NCBI GenBank assembly: GCA_017745075.1
Contig: JAGIAD010000006.1
Span: 1-64,000 of the forward strand
DNA: 64,000 bases
Reading direction: 5' to 3'
Source: Sphingobacteriaceae bacterium
GTDB lineage: Bacteria; Bacteroidota; Bacteroidia; Sphingobacteriales; Sphingobacteriaceae
In this document: in pieces, positions 34,536 through 43,687 of the stretch
Position numbering within the stretch: the stretch's first letter is position 1
How the letters are laid out: the number at the start of each line of letters is the position of its first letter
Position numbers and translations under genes: made by a program
Notes under the pieces: model-generated
Told to the model about the DNA's origin: nothing
Seen by the model: the letters and a program-made list of their open reading frames with translations, nothing else
Database searches by the model: none

Positions 34536-35360
34536 TTACTCTCCTAAGAAGAGCAAAACCTTTTCGCAAACCTTAAACAATAGCGGTGGTAAAGTTTCGC
34601 TGGTATAAGGTTGTGTAGCGCCATAAACATGGTTGGCTCCTTCAATTTTTATCAACCTGCTATTTGTGTTGGCTTCTGCCAGGGTCTGAGCAGTTTCAAA
34701 AGGTACATTTACATCATCATCGCCATGGATAATTAACCAGGGAATATTTACACGCTTTGCCGCATCTAAAATATTTAACGTTGCTGCATTTTCTTCCAGA
34801 TCTTCCAATAAGGTTACGTTTAAAGGCATCTGTTCTTTGGTGCGGGCATTGGTGACGAATATTTTGCCATTCTTCTTCCATTCTTCTTCCTGTTCTTTTT
34901 TCCACAGGCTGGCAAAATCTCCAATGGCACTCCAGGTAATCAGTTTATTGATCCGTAAATCGTTTGCAGCGGTGATAATCGATAAACCACCCCCACGACT
35001 GTGGCCCACAAGGTTTACTTTTGTGTCTTTACCATAAGCTTTTTCAATAAAATCGAGTACCGCATTTAAGTCGAAAAGTTCTTTCGATACCGTATTGCTG
35101 GCAAAGGTATCCATGTCGGTCACATCTTTAGGATCATCAACCGGTACACCGCTATGCGATAAATTAAACTTAACATAACGGTAACCATTGCTGGCAAAAT
35201 ACCTGGCCACTAAATTATGGGCGCCCCAATCTTTAAAACCCTTAAAACCGTGTACAAAGAGTACGATTGGCGTATTTGGATTTTTTTCATCAAAAGTAAT
35301 ATCGCCTATAATTAATTTTCCGTCAGCACCACTAAGGCTAAAATTGCTTTGTGTAATCAT
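34536..35360 (-). CDS. alpha/beta hydrolase
   Basis: 274 residues. HGFKGFKDWGAHN is the oxyanion region, GHSRGGG (around 121-127) holds the nucleophilic Ser, IIHGDDDVNVP the catalytic Asp, and GANHVYG the His. The fold is that of dienelactone-hydrolase or S33-type esterases of the cytoplasm; no signal peptide. The substrate is unknown. The ATG at 35358-35360 gives MITQSNFSL. Confidence 0.87.
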   Translation of the reverse strand: MITQSNFSLSGADGKLIIGDITFDEKNPNTPIVLFVHGFKGFKDWGAHNLVARYFASNGYRYVKFNLSHSGVPVDDPKDVTDMDTFASNTVSKELFDLNAVLDFIEKAYGKDTKVNLVGHSRGGGLSIITAANDLRINKLITWSAIGDFASLWKKEQEEEWKKNGKIFVTNARTKEQMPLNVTLLEDLEENAATLNILDAAKRVNIPWLIIHGDDDVNVPFETAQTLAEANTNSRLIKIEGANHVYGATQPYTSETLPPLLFKVCEKVLLFLGE

Positions 35361-35692
35361 AATTTATGGGAATTGGTATAAAATATAAACCTACGAAATC
35401 TAATTTTGTTGTGTGTTTTATGCAATGAATAGATGATATATTTTATCGTGCACGATGCAGGGAAACCGTTAATAGAACCAGAACAGATGTTATTTAAACC
35501 CGATAGCAGTGGAAATACTTTTTGGTGCAGGTACCCTGGATATGCTGTGGTGCGGAGGAACGAAGCATCTGCAACCGATGAAAAAGATTCTTCGTTGCTC
35601 AGAATGACAGAAGTTTAAAAAAGATTGCAACGAATAGCGGGGACTAAACTGAAAATGAAATGCTGGCTCTGCTTTTCAAAATAAAAAAATCG
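35361..35692. repeat. gap with repeat fragments
   Basis: About 330 bases. Contains GAGGAACGAAGCATCTGC and AAGATTCTTCGTTGCTCAGA then ATGACAG (35547-35612), parts of the CATTCTGAG hairpin type, and the phrase GCGGGGACTAAACTGAAAAT then GCTGGCTCTGCTTTTCAAA (35637-35681), which recalls 2024 and 47700. The short rightward frame here covers only repeat sequence. Confidence 0.55.
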
Positions 35693-36079
35693 TTAGGCTG
35701 TTTTGTTATAATAATACCCCGCCCAGCCAATAAACAACAATTGTAGTGGTAACCTCAGCCATGCGATTAGCGGGGTGATTAATATTTTTCCCAGCATAAA
35801 CGGCGCCATCCTGATCATGTAGATATGGACCGGCAAAAAGGCGATCAACATTATCATAATTAGTGCTGCTGCAGGCTTTCTGGTCTTTTTAAACAGCAAT
35901 AGAAACCCTAAAATAATTTCTACTATTCCGGAAAAATAAATTAAAAAGCCAGGAGCAGGCAACCATTTGGGCATCATTACGTAATATACTGCAGTGGATA
36001 AAAAGTGGTTACATCCAGCCAGAACGTAAAAAAGGGCATAAACCCAAAGAAAAATTTTATAGACTGATCTGCTCTTCAT
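35693..36079 (-). CDS. DoxX-like small membrane protein
   Basis: 128 residues from the ATG at 36077-36079, which gives MKSRSVYKIFLWVYALFYVL. Four helices with YVLAGCNHFL, then MMPKWLPAPGFLIYFSGIVEI (in part) and LLFKKTRKPAAALIMIMLIAF, the DoxX/DUF-like pattern of small quinone- or stress-linked membrane proteins. The frame extends 28 residues upstream but these are not membrane-like. Divergent from hemA. Function unknown. Confidence 0.8.
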   Translation of the reverse strand: MKSRSVYKIFLWVYALFYVLAGCNHFLSTAVYYVMMPKWLPAPGFLIYFSGIVEIILGFLLLFKKTRKPAAALIMIMLIAFLPVHIYMIRMAPFMLGKILITPLIAWLRLPLQLLFIGWAGYYYNKTA

Positions 36080-36176
36080 GATCGGTATATGATTTAGTCT
36101 TAGAAAGTTGCTATTTAAAACCGTTCTAAATTGATGTAAATTACAGGTTAATGACAGTGACATGCGTTTGCCGTAT

Positions 36177-36184
36177 TACTTTTG
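36177..36184 (+). promoter_or_regulatory. -7 promoter box of hemA
   Basis: TACTTTTG fits TAnnTTTG, 31 bases before the TTG start. No -33 box with usual spacing is clear. Confidence 0.45.
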
Positions 36185-36214
36185 TATCCCGATAATAGTT
36201 AATAACGGAAGCAC

Positions 36215-37441
36215 TTGGAATATTTAAAAGTAATAGCTTTTACGCATCACCACATCGACCTGAAATCTTTAGGGAAATTAGTGATTTGTGATCAGAGTTT
36301 AGATAGCAGGTTGAAGAATGTTCAAGCAGAGCTTCCCGTTAGTGAAATTTTTTACGTCGGAACGTGTAACCGCGTTGAGTTTGTTTTCCTTACCAAAGAG
36401 AAAACCGACAAAGAGTTTGTAACCAAATTCTTAACCGTTTTAGATATGGGGCTGCCTCCCGAATTTATGGAGCGTTTTCTTGATAACGTTTCTGTTTACG
36501 AAAATGAAGAGGCCTTTAACCATTTGCTCAGAACATCGTGCTCTTTAGAGAGTTTGGTAGTTGGAGAAAAAGAAATCCTTGCACAGATCCGTAAAGCTTA
36601 CGAAAACTGCCGTGATGCAGGTTTTACCGGAGATTACATGCGCATGATTATGGATCGGGTGGTTAAAACGGCAAAAGAAGTTTACACCCATACCAATATA
36701 TCAAAAAACCCGGTTTCGGTGGTTTCATTGGCATACCGTAAATTAAGAGAATTAAATATGTGCGGCAACTCACGTATATTAATTATCGGCGCCGGCGAAA
36801 CCAATCAGAATATTGCAAAATACCTTAATAAACATAAATACTCCAATTTTTCGATTTTTAACCGCACACTTTCTAAAGCCGAATCTTTGGCTGAGGAGCT
36901 GGGTGGTAAAGCTTACCCTTTAGCGGCACTTGAAGATTTTAATGAAGGATTTGATGTAATTATTACCTGTACCGGTTCTACCGAGCCCATTATTACCGAA
37001 GCATTATATGCTAAGCTGTTGAATGGCGATCATGGCAAAAAAGTAATTGTTGATCTTGCTGTTCCCAATGATGTTACCCCTGCAGTGATACATCATAATC
37101 CGGTACATTATATCGAGGTAGAATCGCTGAAAGAAGTGGCCCGTAAAAATATCCAGGAACGTTATAACGAACTGGTTCATGCAGAAGAGATTATCAGTAA
37201 CAACATTACCGAATTTTTCTCTGTGTTAAAACAGCGGCGTATCGAACTGGCCATGCAGGAAGTGCCAAGAAAGATTAAAGAAATCAAAAATACTGCTATC
37301 AATGGTGTATTTGCTGATGAAATTAACCAGATGGACGATGCCTCACGTGAAGTTTTGGAACGTGTAATGAATTACATGGAGAAAAAATATATCAGCGTTC
37401 CGATGGTAATGGCCAAAGAAATTTTGGTTAACCAATCTTAA
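36215..37441 (+). CDS. hemA: glutamyl-tRNA reductase
   Basis: 408 residues. First step of C5-pathway tetrapyrrole synthesis: glutamyl-tRNA plus NADPH to glutamate-1-semialdehyde. GTCNRVEF holds the nucleophile Cys51; SLVVGEKEILAQIRKAY is the glutamate-tRNA contact motif; IIGAGETNQNIAKYL is the NADPH Rossmann loop; a C-terminal dimerisation helix follows. The start is TTG at 36215 (TTGGAATATTTAAAAGTA); no in-frame ATG is close. It opens a rightward haem gene run. Confidence 0.94.
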   Translation: MEYLKVIAFTHHHIDLKSLGKLVICDQSLDSRLKNVQAELPVSEIFYVGTCNRVEFVFLTKEKTDKEFVTKFLTVLDMGLPPEFMERFLDNVSVYENEEAFNHLLRTSCSLESLVVGEKEILAQIRKAYENCRDAGFTGDYMRMIMDRVVKTAKEVYTHTNISKNPVSVVSLAYRKLRELNMCGNSRILIIGAGETNQNIAKYLNKHKYSNFSIFNRTLSKAESLAEELGGKAYPLAALEDFNEGFDVIITCTGSTEPIITEALYAKLLNGDHGKKVIVDLAVPNDVTPAVIHHNPVHYIEVESLKEVARKNIQERYNELVHAEEIISNNITEFFSVLKQRRIELAMQEVPRKIKEIKNTAINGVFADEINQMDDASREVLERVMNYMEKKYISVPMVMAKEILVNQS

Positions 37442-37788
37442 CTAACCGCAAGATCGCTAAGAGTAGGCGCAAAGGACCCCAAGCTTAGTTTTTATCATCC
37501 TTTTTTTCTGTCATTCTGAACGAAGTGAAGAATCTTTAATTGCTAGTAAATGCCGTTTATACCTTGATCTTATATTTGTTATATGGTTCAAAGGATTATG
37601 ATGATGCAGGATGGTAACATGTACACCAAGGAGCAGATTCTTCGCTGCACCCAGAATAACAAATCAACCTCTTAATGTCACAGAAATCCCCTAAAATACC
37701 TTCTCTGTAACCTCACTGTCTCATTTTTAAACAATTCATGGTATAAACCACGAATTAAATTAAATTTGTAACTCATTTAACCTTTATA
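37442..37788. repeat. gap with hairpin element and hemC promoter
   Basis: About 350 bases. TGTCATTCTGAACGAAGTGA then AGAATCTT (37508-37537) pairs with AGATTCTTCGCTGCACCCAG then AATAACA (37635-37661): a CATTCTGAG-type element with a long loop. After it the spacer is AT-rich, and TAAATTTG at 37761-37768 is a -7 box, 21 bases before the GTG start of hemC. Confidence 0.65.
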
Positions 37789-39369
37789 GTGAAGAAATTA
37801 ACCATCGGAACACGCGGTAGCGACCTGGCATTATGGCAAGCAAATCATATAAAAGATGAATTGGCTGCTATTGGAATTGAAGCAGAAATAAAAATCATTA
37901 AAACTCAGGGCGATAAAATCCTGAATTTAAGATTGGATAAACTCGAAGGCAAAGGCTTTTTTACCAAAGAACTGGAAGAAGAGCTTTTGGGTGGAACAAT
38001 TGACCTTGCCGTACATTGCCTTAAAGATTTACCCACTACGCATCCTGAAGGATTGATTATTGCGGCGTTACCGCCACGGGAGGAAGCCAGCGAATATCTG
38101 TTGATTTTAAAAGATTGTGTAGATGTTTCGCAGAAACTGTCGCTTAAAAAAGGTGCAATGGTGGGCACTTCGTCCAACCGCCGCAAAGCCCAGTTACTAG
38201 GCTTACGCCCTGATTTAGAAGTTGAAGATTTACGCGGAAATGTACCCACCCGTATCCAGAAGCTCCGTGATGAAGATTACGATGCCATCCTGATTGCAAA
38301 AGCAGGTGTTAAGCGCTTAAATCTTGATGTAAGCGATTTGCATGTAGAAGAATTGGAAACCACTGAGTTTATCCCTGCTCCTGCACAAGGCGCTTTAGCC
38401 ATCCAGATCCGGGGAAACGATACCGAGCTTTTTAACGCCCTGCAAAAACTGCACGATCCGGATACGGCCGAAACCGTAACTGTAGAGCGTAAGGTCTTAA
38501 ATCTTTTTGAAGGTGGATGCCACATGCCTCTGGGCTGTTACTGTAAAAAAGAGAACGGAAAATTCGAAATCTGGACTTCAAAGGCAGAAACGGCTGATGA
38601 TTTTCCGGAACGTCTGTTTTTACGTGCAGAAAGCACAGAAGGTTTGGCTGAGCAAATTGTTAGCAAGTTTAATAAAGACAGAAAGAAACCAGCAAAGGTT
38701 TTTATTTCGCGCGAAATTGGTGAACACAGCTATTTTCGTAGAGCACTGGAAAATAATAATATTGAAATAGAAGGGCGTTCGTTAATCCGTACGTTTCCGA
38801 TAGTAACTGTTTTAGACCAGTTTATCCTGAGACATGTAGACTGGGTTTTCTTCAGTAGCCGCAACAGCGTAGAATATTTTTTCAACTTAAAACCGGTACT
38901 TCCAAAGAGAACTAAGTTTGGTGTAGTTGGAAGAGGTTCGGAAGATGCTTTGCGCAAATTTGGACATATAGCCGATTTTGTTGGCGAAAGCGGTGATATT
39001 ACAGAAGTTGCCGAAGATTTTGCGCAATTGGTTGGCGGTCAGCAGGTATTGTTCCCAAGGGCACAGGATTCTTTGCAGTCTATCCAAAAATCATTACCGG
39101 CTGATGCGAAAATAATCGATCTTCCAATTTACGAAACGGTAATCGAAGAAGATATTGATCAAAGTTATGCCGATGTGCTCATTTTTACCAGTCCATCAAA
39201 TGTTGATGCCTATTTCGTTGACAATTTATTGGAACCAGGCCAACAGGTAATTGCCATAGGGAACTCTACCGGTAAGAAATTTGATGAAATGGGCGTGAAA
39301 TATGCTTTACCATACTCGCCAGATGAAATTGGATTGGCCGAAGCTGTTTTTGGAATAGAAATAAGGTAG
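37789..39369 (+). CDS. hemCD: HemC-HemD fusion: hydroxymethylbilane synthase and uroporphyrinogen-III synthase
   Basis: 526 residues, about 310 for HemC and 215 for HemD. HemC: KKLTIGTRGSDLALWQ at the start, GMVGTSS-like GAMVGTSSNRRKAQLL, and Cys244 in EGGCHMPLGC for the dipyrromethane cofactor. The HemD part (from KKPAKVFISREIGEHS) has DWVFFSSRNSVEYFF, FGVVGRGSEDALR and VLIFTSPSNVDAYF, family motifs. One chain would turn porphobilinogen into uroporphyrinogen III with the unstable hydroxymethylbilane handed over locally. The start is GTG (37789). I see no stop or frameshift between the halves, so this is a genuine fusion by sequence. Confidence 0.92.
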   Translation: MKKLTIGTRGSDLALWQANHIKDELAAIGIEAEIKIIKTQGDKILNLRLDKLEGKGFFTKELEEELLGGTIDLAVHCLKDLPTTHPEGLIIAALPPREEASEYLLILKDCVDVSQKLSLKKGAMVGTSSNRRKAQLLGLRPDLEVEDLRGNVPTRIQKLRDEDYDAILIAKAGVKRLNLDVSDLHVEELETTEFIPAPAQGALAIQIRGNDTELFNALQKLHDPDTAETVTVERKVLNLFEGGCHMPLGCYCKKENGKFEIWTSKAETADDFPERLFLRAESTEGLAEQIVSKFNKDRKKPAKVFISREIGEHSYFRRALENNNIEIEGRSLIRTFPIVTVLDQFILRHVDWVFFSSRNSVEYFFNLKPVLPKRTKFGVVGRGSEDALRKFGHIADFVGESGDITEVAEDFAQLVGGQQVLFPRAQDSLQSIQKSLPADAKIIDLPIYETVIEEDIDQSYADVLIFTSPSNVDAYFVDNLLEPGQQVIAIGNSTGKKFDEMGVKYALPYSPDEIGLAEAVFGIEIR

Positions 39370-39412
39370 AGGGTAAGAGGTTTAGGATTTAAGGTGGAAG
39401 GTTTAAGGTATT
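39364..39412. repeat. short-word repeat at the hemCD stop
   Basis: AGGTAGAGGGTAAGAGG and TTTAAGGTGGAAGGTTTAAG; the stop codon TAG (39367-39369) lies inside its first word. Confidence 0.65.
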
Positions 39413-39424
39413 AAATAATGAGGT

Positions 39425-39590
39425 CTTGATACTCGGTACTGTAATCTTGATACTCAATACTTTAATCTTGATACTAAATGTAAAATCCAATCTGTAATCA
39501 CCCCGAAGGAAAAAATAAAAGATATTCAGGACTTGATACTCGATACGCTAATCTCGATGCTTCAAATCTTGATGCTAAATACTTGATACT
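39425..39590. repeat. 21-bp tandem repeats in the hemB leader
   Basis: CTTGATACTCGGTACTGTAAT (39425-39445), CTTGATACTCAATACTTTAAT (39446-39466) and CTTGATACTAAATG (from 39467) have a 21-base period. A second block from 39532 has CTTGATACTCGATACGCTAAT then CTCGATGCTTCAAAT, CTTGATGCTAAATA and CTTGATACTA, ending next to the hemB ATG. A related word pair is at 46257-46281. Confidence 0.85.
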
Positions 39591-39596
39591 AAAAAA

Positions 39597-40565
39597 ATGT
39601 TAAATCGTCCGCGCAGATTACGGAAAAATCCGTTAGTGAGAGAGCTGGTAGCCGAAACACGGTTATCGAAAGATATGTTTGTGTACCCTTATTTTGTGGT
39701 GCCGGGCACTAATGTTACCCGTGCCATTGATGTTATGCCAGGGGTAAACCATTATTCGGTTGATGCTCTGGTAAAAGATGTGGAAGACGGGATGAAAAAA
39801 GGGCTCAACAAGATCATGCTTTTTGGTGTGGGTGATGAAAAATCGGAAGATGCAAAATCTGCCTACCACGATCATTCTTTAGTACCAACAGCGGTGCGTG
39901 AGTTAAAAAAACAATTTGGCGACGATTTGTATGTAATTACCGACGTTTGCGTTTGTTCGTACACCACGCATGGCCATTGCGGTATTTTGGAAAATGATTA
40001 TGTACAAAATGATAAAACGGTTGAGGTAATTGCCAAAATGGCTTTAACACATGCCGAAGCCGGAGCTGATATGTTTGCCCCATCTGATATGATGGATGGC
40101 CGTATCGAAGTAATCCGCAACCTTTTGGATGAAAACGGCTTTGTAAACGCGGCCATTATGAGCCATGCCACAAAGTTTGCATCTGCATATTATGGTCCTT
40201 TCAGAGAGGCTGCAGATTGTGCACCGGGTAAAGGCGATAGAAAATCTTATCAGATGGACTTCAGAAATCCATTAGAGGCTTTACGCGAAGCAGCTTTGGA
40301 TGAACAGGAAGGCGCCGATGTTTTAATGGTGAAACCTGGTTTAGCTTATTTGGATATTATCCACCGGTTAAAGCAGGATATCAATTTGCCAATTGCTGTT
40401 TATAACGTATCAGGCGAATATTCGATGATAAAAGCTGCAGCCGAACGCGGATGGGTTGACGAACAAAAAGTAGTAATGGAAACCATGCATGCCTTTGCCC
40501 GTGCCGGTGCAAGCATTATTACCACTTACCATATTAAAGATATTTTAAATAACAACTGGATTTAG
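39597..40565 (+). CDS. hemB: porphobilinogen synthase (delta-aminolevulinate dehydratase)
   Basis: 322 residues. It joins two aminolevulinate molecules. Active lysines are Lys193 in SHATKFASAYYG and Lys246 in LMVKPGLAYLD. DVCVCSYTTHGHCGIL carries the Cys cluster for catalytic zinc. Length and order of motifs are standard. The ATG at 39597 follows the tandem-repeat leader directly. Third of the haem run. Confidence 0.95.
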   Translation: MLNRPRRLRKNPLVRELVAETRLSKDMFVYPYFVVPGTNVTRAIDVMPGVNHYSVDALVKDVEDGMKKGLNKIMLFGVGDEKSEDAKSAYHDHSLVPTAVRELKKQFGDDLYVITDVCVCSYTTHGHCGILENDYVQNDKTVEVIAKMALTHAEAGADMFAPSDMMDGRIEVIRNLLDENGFVNAAIMSHATKFASAYYGPFREAADCAPGKGDRKSYQMDFRNPLEALREAALDEQEGADVLMVKPGLAYLDIIHRLKQDINLPIAVYNVSGEYSMIKAAAERGWVDEQKVVMETMHAFARAGASIITTYHIKDILNNNWI

Positions 40566-40566
40566 A

Positions 40567-40655
40567 TAAGCTGAAAGCTTAAAGCAAAAAGACCAAAGCC
40601 ATTTTAAAGCGCTTTACTTTTCGCTTTAAGCTTTAGTCTTTCAGCTTTTAGCTTA
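40567..40655. repeat. inverted repeat AAGCTGAAAGCTTAAAGC between hemB and hemL
   Basis: Left arm AAGCTGAAAGCTTAAAGC (40568-40585), right arm GCTTTAAGCTTTAGTC then TTTCAGCTTTTAGCTT (40623-40654). An isolated right-arm-like copy lies at 50111-50146. It could form a hairpin that trims hemB-hemL read-through. Confidence 0.7.
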
Positions 40656-40661
40656 AAAAAA

Positions 40662-42032
40662 ATGTTAGATTCACTAAAAAAAATGTTTTCAGGCAATGAA
40701 GCCGATATTCCGGTAAATACAGGTATTAAACCTGATATTTCGAGGGCAAAATCTGCTGAGCTTTATGAAAAATCAAAGACTTATTTTCCTGGTGGGGTAA
40801 ACTCTCCGGTTAGGGCCTTTAAATCGGTTTACGGTACGCCGCTTTTTATTGAAAAAGGCGATGGATGTTTCATTTGGGATGTCGATGGTAACCAGTTTAT
40901 CGACTTCTGTGCGAGCTGGGGTCCTTTAATTTTAGGACATAACCATCCAAAGATCAGGGAAAAAGTAGCAGAAGTGATGCAGAATGGCATGAGCTTTGGC
41001 GCACCTACAGCTTTAGAAAATGAATTGGCAGAGCTGATTATCAAAAACAACCGTTTTGTAGAGAAAATCCGTTTCACCAGTTCTGGTACCGAAGCGGTAA
41101 TGTCGGCAATACGTCTGGCAAGAGGTTTTACCGGTAGGGACAAGATTTTAAAGTTCGAAGGCTGTTACCATGGCCATAGCGATTCGCTTTTGGTTAAGGC
41201 AGGTTCGGGTTTGGTTACTTTTGGCGAAACTTCTTCTGCCGGTGTACCTAAATCTTTTGCTGAAGAAACTATTGTGGTACCATTGAATGATAAAGCTGCA
41301 ATTGAACAGGCTTTTGAACAATTTAAAGATCAGATTGCTGCGGTAATTATTGAGGGGATTCCGGCTAACAATGGCTTAATTATGCAGGATGAGGCCTATA
41401 TCCATTTCTTGCGTAAAATTTGTACCGATAATGGATCGCTTTTAATTTTCGATGAGGTAATTACCGGGTTCAGGGTTGGTTTTGAAGGTGCAGCTGCTCA
41501 CTATGGCATCACTCCTGATATTGTTACTTATGGAAAAATCATCGGTGGCGGTTTACCTGTGGGTATGTACGGTGCACGCGCTGAAATTATGGCGCATATT
41601 TCTCCTGATGGCGGGGTATACCAGGCCGGAACCTTATCAGGAAATCCGGTTGCCATGGCAGCAGGGATTGCAACCTTAACCGAATTGAATAAACCTGGTT
41701 TTTATAAAGATTTGAATAATAAAGCACAGGAATTTGTAGCCAGTATTCAGCGTTTTGCTACTGCGCGCAACTATAAATTTAAAGTGTTTACCATTGGCTC
41801 TATCTTTTGGTTTGCTTTCACTGACCGGGATAAAATCCAATCGGCTGATGATATTGACGCTGGCAGCATGGAGAAATTCAAGATTATGCACCGCGAGTTA
41901 TTGAACAGGGGAATTTATTTGGGGCCTTCGGGATATGAAGTGGGTTTTGTATCTTCAGCACATACAAAGATCGAACTGGAGAAAGCTAAGCGTGCTATTT
42001 TTGAGGCATTGGATTTGGTGTTTAAGAAATAA
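40662..42032 (+). CDS. hemL: glutamate-1-semialdehyde 2,1-aminomutase
   Basis: 456 residues. It makes 5-aminolevulinate from the HemA product using pyridoxamine phosphate. PLP lysine Lys292 is in VTYGKIIGGGLPVGMYG; FPGGVNSPVRAFKSV, IRLARGFTGRDKILKFEG and CYHGHSDSLL are family motifs. About 25 residues longer than the usual enzyme at the N-terminus (MLDSLKKMFSGNEADIP); starting at Met8 (40683) would shorten it. Pairs functionally with HemA to give the C5 route. Confidence 0.94.
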   Translation: MLDSLKKMFSGNEADIPVNTGIKPDISRAKSAELYEKSKTYFPGGVNSPVRAFKSVYGTPLFIEKGDGCFIWDVDGNQFIDFCASWGPLILGHNHPKIREKVAEVMQNGMSFGAPTALENELAELIIKNNRFVEKIRFTSSGTEAVMSAIRLARGFTGRDKILKFEGCYHGHSDSLLVKAGSGLVTFGETSSAGVPKSFAEETIVVPLNDKAAIEQAFEQFKDQIAAVIIEGIPANNGLIMQDEAYIHFLRKICTDNGSLLIFDEVITGFRVGFEGAAAHYGITPDIVTYGKIIGGGLPVGMYGARAEIMAHISPDGGVYQAGTLSGNPVAMAAGIATLTELNKPGFYKDLNNKAQEFVASIQRFATARNYKFKVFTIGSIFWFAFTDRDKIQSADDIDAGSMEKFKIMHRELLNRGIYLGPSGYEVGFVSSAHTKIELEKAKRAIFEALDLVFKK

Positions 42033-42107
42033 AAGGGATTAAATGCTGCAATGGTTCGTGGAGACAGGAACCATAGGAAAATAATCTGTGTAATCAACCC
42101 GAAGGGA

Positions 42108-42974
42108 ATGAAAAAATCAATTATCATATTTTACGCTTTATTGCTTTATGCGCTTGTTCAGCTCATTTCATGGGGTACGCTGGTCGTGCGTTTGCAACCG
42201 AGCCGCATGACGATGATTATGGGCGAGGGATCGGTATTTCTGTTTTTGCTGTGCTTTGGTGGCTATTTTTTACACCAGTCGTTAAAACGCGAAGATAAAT
42301 TACGGGAACAGCAACAGAACTTTTTAATGTCGATAACGCATGAGCTAAAATCTCCTTTAGCAGCCATAAAACTTTCTATCCAGACCATTGTTAAGAGGGA
42401 TTTGGATAAAGCGCGCCAGGTATCATTGCTCAACAATTCATTAAAAGATATTGAGCGGTTAGACGATCTGGTCGAGAATATGTTGCTGGCCACTAAAATT
42501 GAAAACCGTTCCTATACTTTTCCGAAAGAAGAATTTAATTTTTCGGAGCTGGTTTATAAAATTACAGACAGGCTTCAGGTTCACTCTTGTGGCAACGAAC
42601 AATTGATAAATGCCCATATTCAGCCAAATTTGCAGATCATGGGTGACAAATTTGCCTTATCGTCAGTTGTAACCAATTTAATCGAGAATGCAGTTAAATA
42701 TTCGAGTCCGTGCGATGAGATAAATGTGCATTTAAACAAAGTAGACGGCCATATTCAGTTAAGTGTGATTGATAAAGGGCCAGGTATTTCAGATGCCGAA
42801 AAAATGTTGATATTTGATAAGTTTTACCGCGTTGGTAACGAGAATGTCAGAAAAGCGAAAGGAACAGGTTTAGGCTTGTTTATTGTGAAAGAGGTTTTAC
42901 AATACCATGATGCAGATATTACAGTAAAAGACAATCTGCCCCAGGGAAGTATTTTTGAAGTAACATTTAGTTAA
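42108..42974 (+). CDS. membrane sensor histidine kinase
   Basis: 288 residues from the ATG at 42108; the frame opens at 42051 but the first 19 residues are not membrane-like. Two helices (about 5-25 and 43-60) bracket a very short periplasmic loop, so it may sense within the membrane. H-box SITHELKSPLAA with His78, N-box NLIENAVKYS, DKGPGIS and GTGLGLFIVKEV complete the kinase. The response regulator begins 8 bases downstream. The signal is unknown; the position suggests haem or porphyrin status. Confidence 0.9.
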   Translation: MKKSIIIFYALLLYALVQLISWGTLVVRLQPSRMTMIMGEGSVFLFLLCFGGYFLHQSLKREDKLREQQQNFLMSITHELKSPLAAIKLSIQTIVKRDLDKARQVSLLNNSLKDIERLDDLVENMLLATKIENRSYTFPKEEFNFSELVYKITDRLQVHSCGNEQLINAHIQPNLQIMGDKFALSSVVTNLIENAVKYSSPCDEINVHLNKVDGHIQLSVIDKGPGISDAEKMLIFDKFYRVGNENVRKAKGTGLGLFIVKEVLQYHDADITVKDNLPQGSIFEVTFS

Positions 42975-42982
42975 TCTCAATT

Positions 42983-43687
42983 ATGTCACAAAAATTAAGA
43001 ATTCTATTGGTAGAAGACGAGGATCACTTGTTAGATGCTATCAAATTAAACCTCGAACTTGAGGGTTATAAAGTTCACGCCGTTAAAGATGGCAAAACCG
43101 CTCTTAAAATTTTTAAAGAAGAACGCTTTAATCTGATCGTTTTAGATGTAATGCTGCCTGAAATGGATGGTTTCCAGGTTTGCGAAACAATCCGCTTAGA
43201 GAATGCAGAAGTTCCGATTATGTTTTTAACAGCTAAAAACACTTCTGAAGACCGTGTTTTAGGTTTGAAAAAAGGAGCTGACGATTATTTGGTTAAACCA
43301 TTCAATTTAGAAGAACTAATTCTTCGTGTTGGTATTCTGGTTAAACGCAGTTTAAAATCAGACGATTTAAAAGAATTGAATTCTTACAAAATAGGTGACA
43401 AAACAATCTATTTTAACTCTTTCGAATTAAAACATGATGATGGTACCATTACTCCGTTAACCAAGAAAGAAACAATGCTGTTGAAACTGTTAATTGAGCG
43501 AAAAAACGATGCCGTTTCAAGAGAGCAGATTTTAGAAACAGTTTGGAATTATGATGTTTACCCTTCAACGCGTACAATTGATAACTTCATTTTAACGTTC
43601 CGTAAGTATTTTGAACCAGATCAGAAAAATCCGGTTTATTTCCATTCTATCCGTGGTGTAGGCTACAAATTTACAGATAGTCATTAA
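42983..43687 (+). CDS. OmpR/PhoB-type response regulator
   Basis: 234 residues. Receiver domain with Asp55 in VLDVMLPEMDGF, acidic pair EDED and the Thr-Lys switch FLTAKN; DNA-binding winged helix at about 130-232, ending SIRGVGYKF. Cognate of the kinase 8 bases upstream. The next gene starts on the last base of its stop codon (TAATG). The DNA target is unknown; nearby hem genes are plausible. Confidence 0.93.
   Translation: MSQKLRILLVEDEDHLLDAIKLNLELEGYKVHAVKDGKTALKIFKEERFNLIVLDVMLPEMDGFQVCETIRLENAEVPIMFLTAKNTSEDRVLGLKKGADDYLVKPFNLEELILRVGILVKRSLKSDDLKELNSYKIGDKTIYFNSFELKHDDGTITPLTKKETMLLKLLIERKNDAVSREQILETVWNYDVYPSTRTIDNFILTFRKYFEPDQKNPVYFHSIRGVGYKFTDSH

Noticed and set aside
35433..35618. 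Rightward frame of 61 codons in the gap before the DoxX-like gene
   Set aside because: It covers dispersed repeat sequence (GAACGAAGCATCTGC and similar), no homology features.
39425..39590. CRISPR array
   Set aside because: The 21-base repeats are degenerate, directly adjacent without spacers of uniform unique sequence, and no cas genes lie nearby.
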